Below are positions 1-8,638 of a DNA stretch of 64,000 bases, in pieces (within the stretch, counting starts at the first letter, position 1; each line of letters begins with the position of its first letter). Position numbers and translations under genes: made by a program. Under the pieces are notes generated by a model that did not search any database, was not told the DNA's origin, and saw only the letters and a list, made by a program, of their open reading frames with translations. Source of the stretch: Vibrio sonorensis (GTDB taxonomy: Bacteria > Pseudomonadota > Gammaproteobacteria > Enterobacterales > Vibrionaceae); assembly GCF_001854765.1 (NCBI RefSeq), contig NZ_LJJE01000060.1, forward strand, positions 62,001 to 126,000, written 5' to 3'.

Positions 1-1067
1 AGATGCCGAATGTCAATCCAGCCACTACCACCATTAAGGCGCTCGAAGATAAGTTCGAAATCGCGGAGCAAAGCTCACTTGCAAACTACTCGTTCTACCT
101 AGGTGCAACAGAAGATAACTTAGAAGAAATTAAAAGGTTAGATCCAACAAGTCATTGTGGGGTAAAAGTCTTTATGGGCGCTTCGACGGGCAATCTTTTG
201 GTCGAACGACCAGACGCTTTAGAAGCCATTTTCCGCGAGGCACCGGTGTTAATCGTGACCCATTGTGAAAGTGGTGATGTGATCGCGAAAAACAAGGCGA
301 AGGTACTAGAGTCAAAGTCTCAGCTAACCATTGATGATCATCCAATTGTACGCGATGACGAAGCGTGTTACGCCTCTTCCTCCTATGCAGTCACACTAGC
401 GAAAAAGTATCAAAGTGATTTGCACGTGTTGCACATTACGACGGAGAAAGAGTTAGCACTGTTCGAATCGGGCCCCATTGAAGGTAAAAAGATTACCGCG
501 GAAGCCTGTGTACACCACTTGTGGTTTAGCAATGAAGATTATGCCACACGGGGTAATGAAATTAAGTGTAATCCGGCTGTGAAATACCCCAGCGATAGGG
601 ACGCACTGATCAAAGCGTTACATTCTAATCAAATCGACATTATTGCTACCGATCACGCTCCCCATACGTGGGAAGAAAAACAAGTTCCTTATGAACAGGC
701 TCCAGCGGGTTTACCTTTAGTTCAACACGCTTTACTTACTCTGTTAGAGCACGTCAATAAAGGCAAAATGACGATCGAACAAGTAGTAGAAAAAACCGCG
801 CATAATCCAGCGATTCGATATGGAATAGAAAAGCGTGGTTATATCAAAGAAGGTTACTTTGCAGACTTGGTATTGGTAGACGGTAAAGGCTCAACACACG
901 TAACCAACGAGAATGCACTTTACTACTGTGAATGGTCACCGTTCGCTGGCGAAACCTTCTCTGCTTCGATAAAAGCCACATGGGTGAATGGAACGCTAGT
1001 CTACAGTGAAAAACAAGGGGTAATGGATACGTCGAACGCAGCAATGAGACTGGTGTTTAACCGCTAA
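1..1067 (+). CDS. pyrC: Dihydroorotase, class I type (5' end outside window)
   Basis: Dihydroorotase interconverts N-carbamoyl-aspartate and dihydroorotate in pyrimidine synthesis. The visible 354 residues cover most of the amidohydrolase barrel: the GVKVFMG segment with the lysine that is carboxylated in this family, THCES, HVLHITTEKE, KCNPAVKYPSDRDAL, and the metal/catalytic DHAPH near residue 220. Roughly the first 90 residues, including the first metal-binding HxH, lie upstream of the window. The first ATG at position 3 is therefore internal, not the start. The sequence resembles the long (about 440 residue) class I enzymes rather than the short PyrC of enterobacteria. It is followed 47 bp later by a COG0523 metallochaperone. 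Zur-controlled pyrC paralogues commonly sit beside such genes, so this may be a zinc-starvation backup copy (inference). Confidence 0.88.
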   Translation, partial: MPNVNPATTTIKALEDKFEIAEQSSLANYSFYLGATEDNLEEIKRLDPTSHCGVKVFMGASTGNLLVERPDALEAIFREAPVLIVTHCESGDVIAKNKAKVLESKSQLTIDDHPIVRDDEACYASSSYAVTLAKKYQSDLHVLHITTEKELALFESGPIEGKKITAEACVHHLWFSNEDYATRGNEIKCNPAVKYPSDRDALIKALHSNQIDIIATDHAPHTWEEKQVPYEQAPAGLPLVQHALLTLLEHVNKGKMTIEQVVEKTAHNPAIRYGIEKRGYIKEGYFADLVLVDGKGSTHVTNENALYYCEWSPFAGETFSASIKATWVNGTLVYSEKQGVMDTSNAAMRLVFNR

Positions 1068-1114
1068 TATTAGCCAACTTGGGGGCTAAGGCCCCCAAAG
1101 AGAGGAAGTAAATA

Positions 1115-2167
1115 ATGAGCAGTACAAATAAGCTTGAAGCGGTCCCTACCAATATCATTACTGGATTTTTGGGGGCGGGGAAAACAACGGCCATTTTACA
1201 GTTGATGGAGAACAAGCCGGATAACGAACGTTGGGCGGTGTTGGTCAATGAGTTTGGCGAAATTGGAATTGACGGCAGCTTGATTGAAGGCAAGCAAAGT
1301 GGGGGAGAGCGCGTCTATGTTCGCGAAGTACCCGGCGGCTGTATGTGTTGTGTCGCAGGGTTGCCGATGCAAGTAGCGCTTAATCAACTGCTCAGCGAAG
1401 CAAAACCCGATCGATTGCTGATTGAACCAACCGGTCTAGGGCATCCAAAGGAAGTGTTAGATACACTGACATCAGAATACTATCGAGAAGCTCTGTTGTT
1501 AGAAAAAACCATCACTTTGGTGGACGCGCGACAACTGTCTGACCCTCGTTATACTTCACATGACACGTTCAATCAGCAAATCTCGATGGCCGATGTCGTT
1601 ATCGGTAACAAAACCGATCTCTATGGGGAAAATGAAAAGCAAAACTTAGTGGATTACGTGGCAACCCGAGGGAAAAAGAAGGTTAAGACGTATTTTACTG
1701 AGGGTGGAAACATACCAATTGCAGTGTTATCGGGAAGTACTGGTGTTTGCCATGAAGATGACTCAACCTGTCACCATGACCACCATGACCACCATGACCA
1801 CCATGACCACCATGACCACCATGACCACCATAATTCGCGCCCTTTGGTGTCAGACCTTCCTATTCCAGAGTCAGGCTATCTCAAAGCTGAAAACTCTGGT
1901 GAAGGTTATCAAAGTGTGGGGTGGCGGTTTACACCAGAGAAGATTTTTAGCTTAGCTAAAATCAGAACATTGCTAACGACTATTCAAGCGGAACGAATCA
2001 AGGCGGTATTTATTACCGAAGAAGGGATTGTTGGCTACAACTACACTTCGGACGGTTTGATGGAAATCGAGTTAGATGAATGTCGAGAAAGCCGCGTCGA
2101 GTTTATCTTTAATCAGTCAGATGAAAATCTGCAAGAGAGATTGTTAGACTGCTTAGCTGATTCGTAA
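1115..2167 (+). CDS. COG0523 (CobW/ZigA-like) GTPase metallochaperone with His-rich loop
   Basis: A G3E-family GTPase of 350 residues, expected to be cytosolic and to bind and deliver a metal, most likely zinc. Visible motifs are Walker A GFLGAGKT (residues 17-24), the family metal motif GGCMCC (C76, C78, C79), IEPTGLGHP, and NKTD as guanine-specificity motif. Between the GTPase and CobW C-terminal domains lies a run of six HHD triplets (residues 220-237), a plausible metal-binding loop. The start has a GAGG ribosome site 9 bases upstream. It follows the dihydroorotase by 47 bp and ends at a strong terminator, suggesting a two-gene transcript. Within COG0523 the exact subgroup (YeiR, ZigA, YjiA) cannot be fixed by eye. 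Confidence 0.88.
   Translation: MSSTNKLEAVPTNIITGFLGAGKTTAILQLMENKPDNERWAVLVNEFGEIGIDGSLIEGKQSGGERVYVREVPGGCMCCVAGLPMQVALNQLLSEAKPDRLLIEPTGLGHPKEVLDTLTSEYYREALLLEKTITLVDARQLSDPRYTSHDTFNQQISMADVVIGNKTDLYGENEKQNLVDYVATRGKKKVKTYFTEGGNIPIAVLSGSTGVCHEDDSTCHHDHHDHHDHHDHHDHHDHHNSRPLVSDLPIPESGYLKAENSGEGYQSVGWRFTPEKIFSLAKIRTLLTTIQAERIKAVFITEEGIVGYNYTSDGLMEIELDECRESRVEFIFNQSDENLQERLLDCLADS
1772..1831 (+). repeat. 9-bp tandem repeat (caccatgac) x6 plus partial copy
   Basis: Six perfect copies of the 9-mer caccatgac (1772-1825) plus a trailing caccat. They encode the His-His-Asp tract of the metallochaperone. The unit is a multiple of three, so copy-number change would alter loop length without breaking the frame. 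Confidence 0.95.
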
Positions 2168-2174
2168 CAGCAGA

Positions 2175-2200
2175 AAAAAACTCCCGTTAGGGAGTTTTTT
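2175..2200. terminator. Bidirectional rho-independent terminator
   Basis: The stem aaaaaactccc / gggagtttttt with a 4-base loop lies between the convergent metallochaperone and pilotin genes. A-run and T-run flank it, so it can serve both strands. Confidence 0.9.
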
Positions 2201-2204
2201 GTGG

Positions 2205-2594
2205 TTACTTGGCTTGGCAACTCTGCTTATTGACCAATTGATCTACCATCAATTGGCCGCGCGAGTTTCTCACCTTTAATCGATAGGTGATCCCGACATC
2301 GAGATTGGCTCTTGTGTCGGGGTTGGTGCAGTAACTATTGATACTGTGTTGCATAAGAGCGGTTAACGGCTTAGCACCCCTTTGGTCTTGGTTGTAGACC
2401 ATCATCATTTCGATAGAAGTACCTTTGGCATTGGCACGCATAATATTGAGTGGACCGACTTCCATAGGTAGCTCAGCAGAGAGCAGACTAGCGCGATTGG
2501 CAGCGATCAATTCCAGTTGTCTTTGTTCACTAGCAGTTGAACTACAGCCGACTAAAGTGATGCTGATTAGCGCAAACAGTATCCATTTTTTCAT
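2205..2594 (-). CDS. aspS: T2SS pilotin lipoprotein AspS / GspS-beta
   Basis: A 129-residue lipoprotein with a signal peptide ending in lipobox LVGC (Cys 17), followed by SS, consistent with outer-membrane sorting. The mature part fits the GspS-beta/AspS pilotin family, related to E. coli YghG: a helical ASLLSAELP segment, a central sheet region (GTSIEMMMVY), and two cysteines (SYCTNP and KQSC) that form the family's disulfide. Pilotins bring the type II secretin GspD to the outer membrane. The gene starts 2 bp after the yciI stop, so it is probably co-transcribed with yciI. The name clashes with aspartyl-tRNA synthetase aspS but follows the Vibrio pilotin literature. No gsp genes are in the window. 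Confidence 0.8.
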   Translation of the reverse strand: MKKWILFALISITLVGCSSTASEQRQLELIAANRASLLSAELPMEVGPLNIMRANAKGTSIEMMMVYNQDQRGAKPLTALMQHSINSYCTNPDTRANLDVGITYRLKVRNSRGQLMVDQLVNKQSCQAK

Positions 2595-2596
2595 GG

Positions 2597-2893
2597 TTAA
2601 AATACTTTCTTAAAAGGTTTTACAATCACATTCTCATAAACACCAGCTTCAATGTATGGGTCTTGATCTGCCCAAGTTTGAGCTTGCGCTAGTGAGTCAA
2701 ACTCCGCGATAACAGTCGAACCGGTAAAACCAGCTGTACCGGGATCGTTTGAGTCTATAGCTGGCGTTGGACCCGCCGTAAGTAGGCGACCTTCATCTTG
2801 CAGTTTTTGTAATCTTTCTAAATGAGCAGGTCGAGCGCTTAAACGTTTTTCAAGTGAGTTCTCTACGTCCTGTGAAAAAATGACATACCACAT
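2597..2893 (-). CDS. yciI: YciI family protein
   Basis: 98 residues, the same length as E. coli YciI, with a ferredoxin-like alpha/beta fold. It starts MWYVIFSQD and carries the conserved DSNDPG and [14 protein letters not shown] segments, where the family's His/Asp pocket residues lie. The start has an AAGGAA ribosome site 8 bases upstream. The biochemical role of bacterial YciI is not established; relatives are linked to muconolactone-isomerase-like or dehydrochlorinase activities. It lies between yciA and the pilotin gene on the same strand. yciA-yciI near trp is a conserved gammaproteobacterial grouping. Confidence 0.9.
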   Translation of the reverse strand: MWYVIFSQDVENSLEKRLSARPAHLERLQKLQDEGRLLTAGPTPAIDSNDPGTAGFTGSTVIAEFDSLAQAQTWADQDPYIEAGVYENVIVKPFKKVF

Positions 2894-3017
2894 TTTCGTT
2901 TTTCCTTATCCGTTGTCAGTTTAAATCATGGTGTCTAGATAGCTTGATTAAATCTACCGCTAAATCTTTTAGAAATATACAGCATTGTGGGAAATAACTT
3001 CTATAAAGTTCATATTG

Positions 3018-3413
3018 TTATTTAACGATGGCCCTCGGTTTTCCTTCGCTGTCGATTGCAACATAGTTAAATGTGGCGTCACACACCATAAAGCGATCGC
3101 CGACGCCATTTTCTTTAACAGGTTTGACCCAGACTTCAAGCTCTATGCTCATAGAGGTGTTGCCAATGCGCGTACACTCGCCATAGCAGCAAACCACGTC
3201 GCCGACCTTTACCGGCTTTTTAAACGTGATACTAGACACCGATACGGTCACGATACGACCGGATGAAATTTCTTTTGCCAGAATGCCGCCAGCTAAATCG
3301 AGCTGGGACATGATCCATCCACCAAAAATATCCCCGTTGGCGTTTGTGTCTGCTGGCATGGCTAACGTTCTTAGCAGGAGCTGCCCTTTGGGAGATTGAA
3401 TATCTTGACTCAT
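3018..3413 (-). CDS. yciA: Acyl-CoA thioesterase YciA
   Basis: A hotdog-fold acyl-CoA thioesterase that hydrolyses a broad range of acyl-CoAs in the cytosol. Family hallmarks are LRTLAMPADTNANGDIFGGW with the catalytic Asp in the NGDIFGG segment, then SSITFKKPVKVGD and a C-terminal FNYVAID strand. The ATG at 3413 (MSQDIQ) is chosen because a GAGGT ribosome site lies just upstream and the resulting 131 residues match E. coli YciA (132). A start 15 codons further upstream is open but has no support. The 3' half of the yciA-yciI intergenic space shows no obvious signal. Confidence 0.92.
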   Translation of the reverse strand: MSQDIQSPKGQLLLRTLAMPADTNANGDIFGGWIMSQLDLAGGILAKEISSGRIVTVSVSSITFKKPVKVGDVVCCYGECTRIGNTSMSIELEVWVKPVKENGVGDRFMVCDATFNYVAIDSEGKPRAIVK

Positions 3414-3567
3414 TACGACCTCATCAAACGAAAGCAGCGACCAATTTGGTCGCCGCAAGAATGGCAGAAGTATATAGCAATTATTTTGTTTAGCTCAATA
3501 GGGCGAGTGGTTCGATTGCTATTCGCCAACAGAAAAGACCACTTGTAGTCAGCACACGATATTTACC

Positions 3568-3795
3568 TTAATTCGGGATGGTGCGTTTGATATCTTCCAG
3601 ATAACCTTCTTCCTTAAGGTTATCGACGGTGAGAACCAGTTCATCGTCACTCATAGAAAAGCAGCTCGATTTGCCAGTCATTAAGCAAAGGTACTCGTGA
3701 TATTCACACTCGGTGAAGTGGCCTAGTCTGTCTACTAACAAACTCTTAATACCGTGATGAATCAAACGGTAATAGGTGTGACGATGAATTTCCAT
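3568..3795 (-). CDS. Small GemA (DUF1018)-like protein
   Basis: A 75-residue protein. Its C-terminal half (LMTGKSSCFSMSDDEL, then DNLKEEGYL) resembles the conserved core of Mu-phage GemA-type regulators (DUF1018), which have a TGKxSxxxMxxxEL...LKxxGY pattern. The N-terminal half (HRHTYYRLIHHGIKSLL) also fits the LIHxAKxxLxL start of that family. A GGAG ribosome site lies 8 bases before the ATG. No other Mu genes are nearby, so this is either a domesticated regulator or a phage remnant. The family assignment is by pattern only and uncertain. Confidence 0.5.
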   Translation of the reverse strand: MEIHRHTYYRLIHHGIKSLLVDRLGHFTECEYHEYLCLMTGKSSCFSMSDDELVLTVDNLKEEGYLEDIKRTIPN

Positions 3796-3877
3796 AGCTG
3801 TTACTCCAAGATTAGGGCGGCGGGTTGATGTTGCCGCCCGATCAACAGGTATCAGCTAAGAAGCATATTCAGTGCCA

Positions 3878-6398
3878 CTAATTAAGGGCAAGATCAGCGT
3901 CGTGTTCCTCAACCTTTCTAAAGAACTGAGGAAACTCTTTAAAAAGAAGCGATTGCAAAGCGAGCCTAGATGTTGGCTTTTCTAATCTTCCATCCATGAT
4001 TTCACCTATCATCGCCAATTCTCTGTCACCAGATTCACCGGATAAAGCCACCACCTTAATGTTGTGGTCAAAGCGCTTAATCTTTTTGGTTGCATCAAAG
4101 CCGTTCATCACGGGCATTTGAATATCCATTAGGATCAGATCAACATGATTTTTTTGCGCTTTTTCAAAGGCGGTAAGGCCATTGTTTGCGAGGATAACGT
4201 TGGCGCCTAATTGGTCGAGATACAGTTTTACCAAGGTTCTTTGAATTTCCTTGTCATCAACCACCATGACCGTTAAGGGCTTTTTCAGGGTGGTCGCCGA
4301 CGGTGGAATATCTTCTCTCATGACGGAATCACTGAACTGAGAGGTAAAGTTGGTAGGAGGAAACACCAGTTTAAATTCAGTGTACTCGCCAATTTCTGAT
4401 TCACATTCAATGCGCCCACCAAAGGCTTGCATTGTTCTTTGGCAATAGCCTAAACCTAACCCGCTGCCGCCACTCTTATTGTGGGAGAAAAAGTCGTCAA
4501 AGATTTGGCTGAGCAAGTTGCTAGGGATCCCCGGACCAGTATCTTTAAAGTAGATACAGTTTTCGAATTCTTGGATTTCGGTGCGAATCTCAATTTGACT
4601 TTCAGGATAAGAATCGAAGTAGTAGATGGAATTGCGAAGCAAATTAAAAATTACAAAATTAAACAGTGTGTCATTCACTTTAATCGCAAAGTCGTGAGAC
4701 AAGTTAAGGCTCACTCTGGCTCGGTGTTCTTCGTGTTCGAAACCGTATTGCTTAATGGCCTGACAAATCGCTTCATTGGCCGAAATCGTGAAAGCGGGCT
4801 CCTGTTCGAGGGACGAATCACTGACTTCGCGCAGAATGATATCAATAAGCTGCCTTCCACGCTCAACCGCCAAGGTGCCAGAATTAATACTGTTGAGCAA
4901 GGAGGGGGTATCAGTACCGCTGATCACCTTGCTTTTAAAGATTCAAACTGTAGCTGAACTTGTGCCAAAGGGTTGCGCATTTCATGGGCGATAGAGTTGG
5001 CTAAGGCCTGAGCTTGTCGAACTTTTCTATCGGCATTGATGTAGCCTTGCGCTTTTAACATAACGCTTTGCAAAGCGTCGATCTCTTCACTAAAGAACAA
5101 ACGGCCATCTTTTTTATAGTTCGCAACAAGCACATGAGTCATTAAATTGGAGTGGTCATAAATGGGGATGACTAATGCTGCATTATTGCGAGACATGCGC
5201 TCATAAAGCGCAATCAAAGTGGCATTTTTTTGTTTGCTGAGATTGACCTTATCGGCGAGTTCATCAAGAAGTAGGGCACCGCTTTTTCTTTTAAAGTGCG
5301 ATTCGAACAAGGAGTCATTGTGAGAGCTACCAATAAGTTGTAGCTCGTTGGCCTCGATATTTAAAATCCTTGCCAGACGTTTTATGGCAGAATCAGCAGA
5401 GTATTGGAACTCGTCAGCTAAAGAGGTGATCGCCTCTTTAGGGGTAACAGAACTGCCGTAAATAAGACGACTAGACAATATTCGGCAGTGTTTTAGCATC
5501 CAAGGCCATAGAAGCGCCGTTGCAACGCCTGTCATAAACAGAGCAGGAAGAATGTCGTTGACCGCAAACGCGTTTGTTACTATCGCTAGAGGGATCAAAA
5601 AGATAATACAGTTAAACAGAAAAGCGCTTCCCGTATAAACGATATAGCGGTTGCTGTAGAAGCGAGATGTGATCAACGCATATCCCATTAAAAGCATCTC
5701 TGTTAGGGCAAGCGCTGGTGGAAGCCAAGTCAATGAGAAATTGGCCCATATAAAGGGAACCACAACGTGGATAACAGCGGTAGATACCATAAAGACGCTG
5801 ATACCAAAAATCATGTACAGCGACTTTAACTGTTGAATGGGTTTTGCTCTTCTTGAATGGATCCACAAATTTTTAAACGTGAGTCCAACAAGCAGTAAAC
5901 CAGAGGCAAAGAACCACTTGGTTGACTCACCAAAGTGCAGAGTAAACTTACCGACAGCGATAATATCGATATCGGTAACACTGAGCCCCGGCGTTACGTT
6001 CACGTAAAATGCATGAGTACTCAGGACGGCGAGAAAAACAACGGTAGAGACAGGCAAAGACTGTTTATTAAGCCTCGCGACTAGTCGACATGAAACCACA
6101 TAAGCAAACGCGAAAGCCGAGTAGGAACCAATATTGGCGATTAACGCCATCGAGATAGCGGTCTGTTTGTCTAGTGATAAGAGAAGAGGCGAATGGAAAT
6201 AGGCGTTCGACAATATCCATATCATGATCGACAGGGAATAAAGCACATAGGGAGACGCAATACGTTCGTACTCATAGCTATCACTTTTACTCACCGTGCG
6301 AACAAAGTGGCCAAGCCAAACGGCGACGATAAGCGCCGTTGCCATCAACAGAATGAGTACGGGCTATAAGGCCATGCGCTGTTGGTCAGGTTCTCCAT
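3878..6398 (-). CDS. luxN: LuxN, autoinducer-1 hybrid sensor kinase (reading frame broken twice)
   Basis: The membrane receptor for the LuxM-made homoserine lactone. It phosphorylates LuxU at low cell density and acts as a phosphatase when ligand is bound. Order: multi-pass N-terminal membrane domain with the LuxN-like SLTWLPPAL segment, HisKA box SIAHEMRNPL (His about residue 472 after repair, against His471 in V. harveyi), HATPase with NLLRNSIYYF and GSGLGLGYCQR, then receiver LILMDIQMPVMNGFD (Asp about 759). The sequence falls into separate frames: ATG 6398 to about 6361, then to 4924, then 4927 to 3878. Adding one base near 6361-6363 and one at 4933-4936 yields about 840 residues (V. harveyi LuxN has 849). 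The ATG at 6398 starts one base after the luxM stop. Confidence 0.9.
4933..4939 (-). other. Slippery heptamer TTTAAAA at the luxN internal frame break
   Basis: On the minus strand the zero-frame codons read T TTA AAA G, the canonical X XXY YYZ -1 slip site. The zero frame stops two codons later (TGA at 4926-4924). A -1 slip here gives exactly the 24-residue spacing between LK and RGRQLID that I recall for V. harveyi LuxN. A sequencing deletion in the A run explains the same observation. Confidence 0.5.
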
Positions 6399-6399
6399 G

Positions 6400-7584
6400 T
6401 TACACTACCTTCAGTTGCTTTTGCTGAGCAACAATACTTTTATAGCTTTGGAAGTCGTGCTTTAGACTTTGCCGAGCAAACTCTTCAACGAGCCAAGCTC
6501 CTCGATAAGTGTGATTGTTACTGTTGTTGATCTTCATCTTGGCGATATGAATATACGCCCCTTCCGATAGGCCTTGATAAAACAGCAATAGCCAGGGTTG
6601 ATCTATGATGGTCAGAATCATCTTATAGCCTTGGCTACTGAATGTCTCAGCGATCCTTTTTTGAACCAGATAGAGAATGTACATTCTTTCAGTGGGCCTT
6701 CCCGCAGTCGTTAGCCTGAGGATCTCAACCACTTTTTCTGGCTCAATCAAATTGGGCCAACACAACTCGTCAAATTGCTTTAAATCTGAAGCTCCGTGCA
6801 GTGGTAGGGAAGGTATTACGCCAGTATCTGCAATCAATTGGCAAGCTTTCTGGTTGGCGATAAGCTGCCAACCAGAGTGCTGGAAGAAAGGAGTGAGGCT
6901 AAGCCAGTGCTCAAGTTTATGACTGTCCTGTACTAGTGCACTTGAAACTAGAAGCGGATGCCGACCCTCTTGGTTGAAGAAAAGCACAAAGTGCTGCCCT
7001 TTACTTGAAAGATCAATACTGAGCAGCATCTCATACCATTTTTGCTCAATAACAAAGAGTGCGAGATTAGATAAGACAACGGCTTGGGCTAGAGACATAG
7101 GCTTATCGTGAAACGGAGAAAACACCGGAGAGGTTTGAGAGGATATATCGTCAATGATTAGCCCCGAATAGGCGTTGTCATCTCGGCATAAACCCATTTT
7201 TGTCCTTTCTAAACACGCTTTTCCGGTGATTCGGTAACACTCGTACCGCGCCCATAAATCCAAAATTGAACCAAAGTGCTTATAGCCAATAAGCTCAATG
7301 GTTTTGCATAAATCGCAAAGCACATCAGGTTGATGGTCGCTAAACAGTAACCCTTTGTACTGAGACGAAGTGAAGAGATAATCGTAGTTGTGAGACGTGT
7401 TAGAAGAGGAGAGATCCGTTAACTGCTCTACCCGAGAGTTTACAATGACTCTAAACGGGCTCTCCGTTGCATTGTTGTCTACATAGTCGTCTAGTGCTTG
7501 AAATAACACTAACGACAATGCGTTATCGAAACTATTTTGATCCAATAGTTCGAGAAGTACTGTCGCATCCTGCAAAACTGCCAA
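6400..7584 (-). CDS. luxM: LuxM acyl-homoserine-lactone synthase
   Basis: The LuxM-type synthase (unrelated in sequence to LuxI) makes N-(3-hydroxybutanoyl)homoserine lactone, or a close variant, from S-adenosylmethionine and an acyl donor. At 394 residues it is close to V. harveyi LuxM. Recognisable segments are LLELLDQNSFDNALSLV, KHFGSILDLW and RPTERMYILYLVQKRI. It is the first gene of a luxM-luxN operon; luxN begins 1 bp after its TAA. The frame opens with TTG at 7584 after an upstream stop. A second TTG at 7575 has a better-spaced AGG and may be the true start. In V. harveyi luxMN is repressed by Qrr sRNAs, but no pairing site was verified here. Confidence 0.9.
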   Translation of the reverse strand: MAVLQDATVLLELLDQNSFDNALSLVLFQALDDYVDNNATESPFRVIVNSRVEQLTDLSSSNTSHNYDYLFTSSQYKGLLFSDHQPDVLCDLCKTIELIGYKHFGSILDLWARYECYRITGKACLERTKMGLCRDDNAYSGLIIDDISSQTSPVFSPFHDKPMSLAQAVVLSNLALFVIEQKWYEMLLSIDLSSKGQHFVLFFNQEGRHPLLVSSALVQDSHKLEHWLSLTPFFQHSGWQLIANQKACQLIADTGVIPSLPLHGASDLKQFDELCWPNLIEPEKVVEILRLTTAGRPTERMYILYLVQKRIAETFSSQGYKMILTIIDQPWLLLFYQGLSEGAYIHIAKMKINNSNNHTYRGAWLVEEFARQSLKHDFQSYKSIVAQQKQLKVV

Positions 7585-8026
7585 CCTATTTTAACGTTAA
7601 ATTAATGTTTTATTATGTTTGTTATCAATACAATGTATTGTTAATGGATTATATCAACGAATGGGGTTGCAGTGTGATTCGGTTCAATTCAAGTCGAAGG
7701 GGCAGTCACACTTTTTTGAAACTGAAACAGTAAAGAGAGGCGAACATCCATCTTTTGGTTCAAAAAATAGAGCTCTACTATAGCTAATTGTCCTATTTAA
7801 GAACCTATCTTTATTATTAATGTGATGTTAAGTCATAACGAAGCCTGTAACAAATGACGAATTTCATAGGGTAAATTTAGCCCGAAATCGAGTGATAATT
7901 GCATCTAGGGATTCAGGTGTATCTGAAGTGTAAAAACGCAACCTAGCTAGAAGTGACATCATCAAGTTGGGTATTTGGGATAAGCGGTTTTTAATTCGAT
8001 TGTATGTTTAGCTCTTAGCGCTTAGT
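7585..8026. other. Intergenic region upstream of luxM (442 bp)
   Basis: AT-rich and without a convincing gene. It should contain the luxM promoter and the 3' end of the Fic gene transcript. No strong terminator hairpin or recognised operator could be picked out by eye. Confidence 0.6.
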
Positions 8027-8638
8027 TTAAGTCACATTACCTTTCGCCTGAAGATATTGAATAAAAGGCGCATAATCGCCGGCATCAGCTTGGCGTAAGC
8101 TCGCAATGTATTCACCCCGCTCTTGGCTTTGTTTATCCAAATCTGTATTGGACCAAACTAAAGGCTTTTGTTTGAGTAGTACCATTCGTATGTAGTCCGT
8201 CATCACGCGCGAGTGACGTCCGTTGCCGTTAGGAAAAGGGTGAATTTTAACTAATCTGTGCTGAATCCGGGCCGAGAGTTCTAGGCTGTCAAAGTGTTCA
8301 AACTCAATCCAACATTTGATGTCTTCGAGTAAGTTGTGTAAATCTGACCGGATATTCAGCGGATCGACACCAATGTTCAACTCTCGGTGACGGTAGCTGC
8401 CGGCCCATTCCCACACATCACCAAACAAACGTTGATGCAACTCTTCCACAAACGCTATTGAAAGAATGTCATCCATGCTGGTTTTAGGCGACGTGGCTAA
8501 CCAACTCAACCCTTGCAGTATGTTGGCATTTTCAAGCTCATTAAGCTCTTCTCGAGTCGTGATGTGATCAAATTTTAGCCCAGCAACATCGTCGGCATTT
8601 AGTTCGGTTGCGCCCTCTGGTTCAACAAACAGACTCAT
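8027..8638 (-). CDS. Fic-domain protein, mobile mystery protein B type
   Basis: A 203-residue Fic/DOC protein. The active-site motif is complete (HPFPNGNGRHSR), so it should be able to transfer AMP or a related nucleotide group to a target protein. The segment before it, ELHQRLFGDVWEWAGSYR, is typical of the mobile mystery protein B family (TIGR02613). The ATG at 8638 overlaps the upstream regulator's stop (ATGA) and has a GGAGA ribosome site inside that gene, so the two are translationally coupled. Upstream in the same frame an extra 10 codons are open but unlikely to be used. The pair behaves like a toxin-antitoxin or addiction unit in other genomes (inference). Confidence 0.88.
   Translation of the reverse strand: MSLFVEPEGATELNADDVAGLKFDHITTREELNELENANILQGLSWLATSPKTSMDDILSIAFVEELHQRLFGDVWEWAGSYRHRELNIGVDPLNIRSDLHNLLEDIKCWIEFEHFDSLELSARIQHRLVKIHPFPNGNGRHSRVMTDYIRMVLLKQKPLVWSNTDLDKQSQERGEYIASLRQADAGDYAPFIQYLQAKGNVT

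Noticed and set aside
1704..1955. Alternative frame through the His-rich repeat giving a Met-Thr-Thr repeat protein
   Set aside because: It is an out-of-frame reading of the 9-bp repeat inside a clear COG0523 gene.
3878..6348. luxN as two separate functional genes (receptor and kinase)
   Set aside because: The split cuts inside the HisKA helix region and the repaired protein matches LuxN length and phosphosites. Two independent subunits are unlikely.
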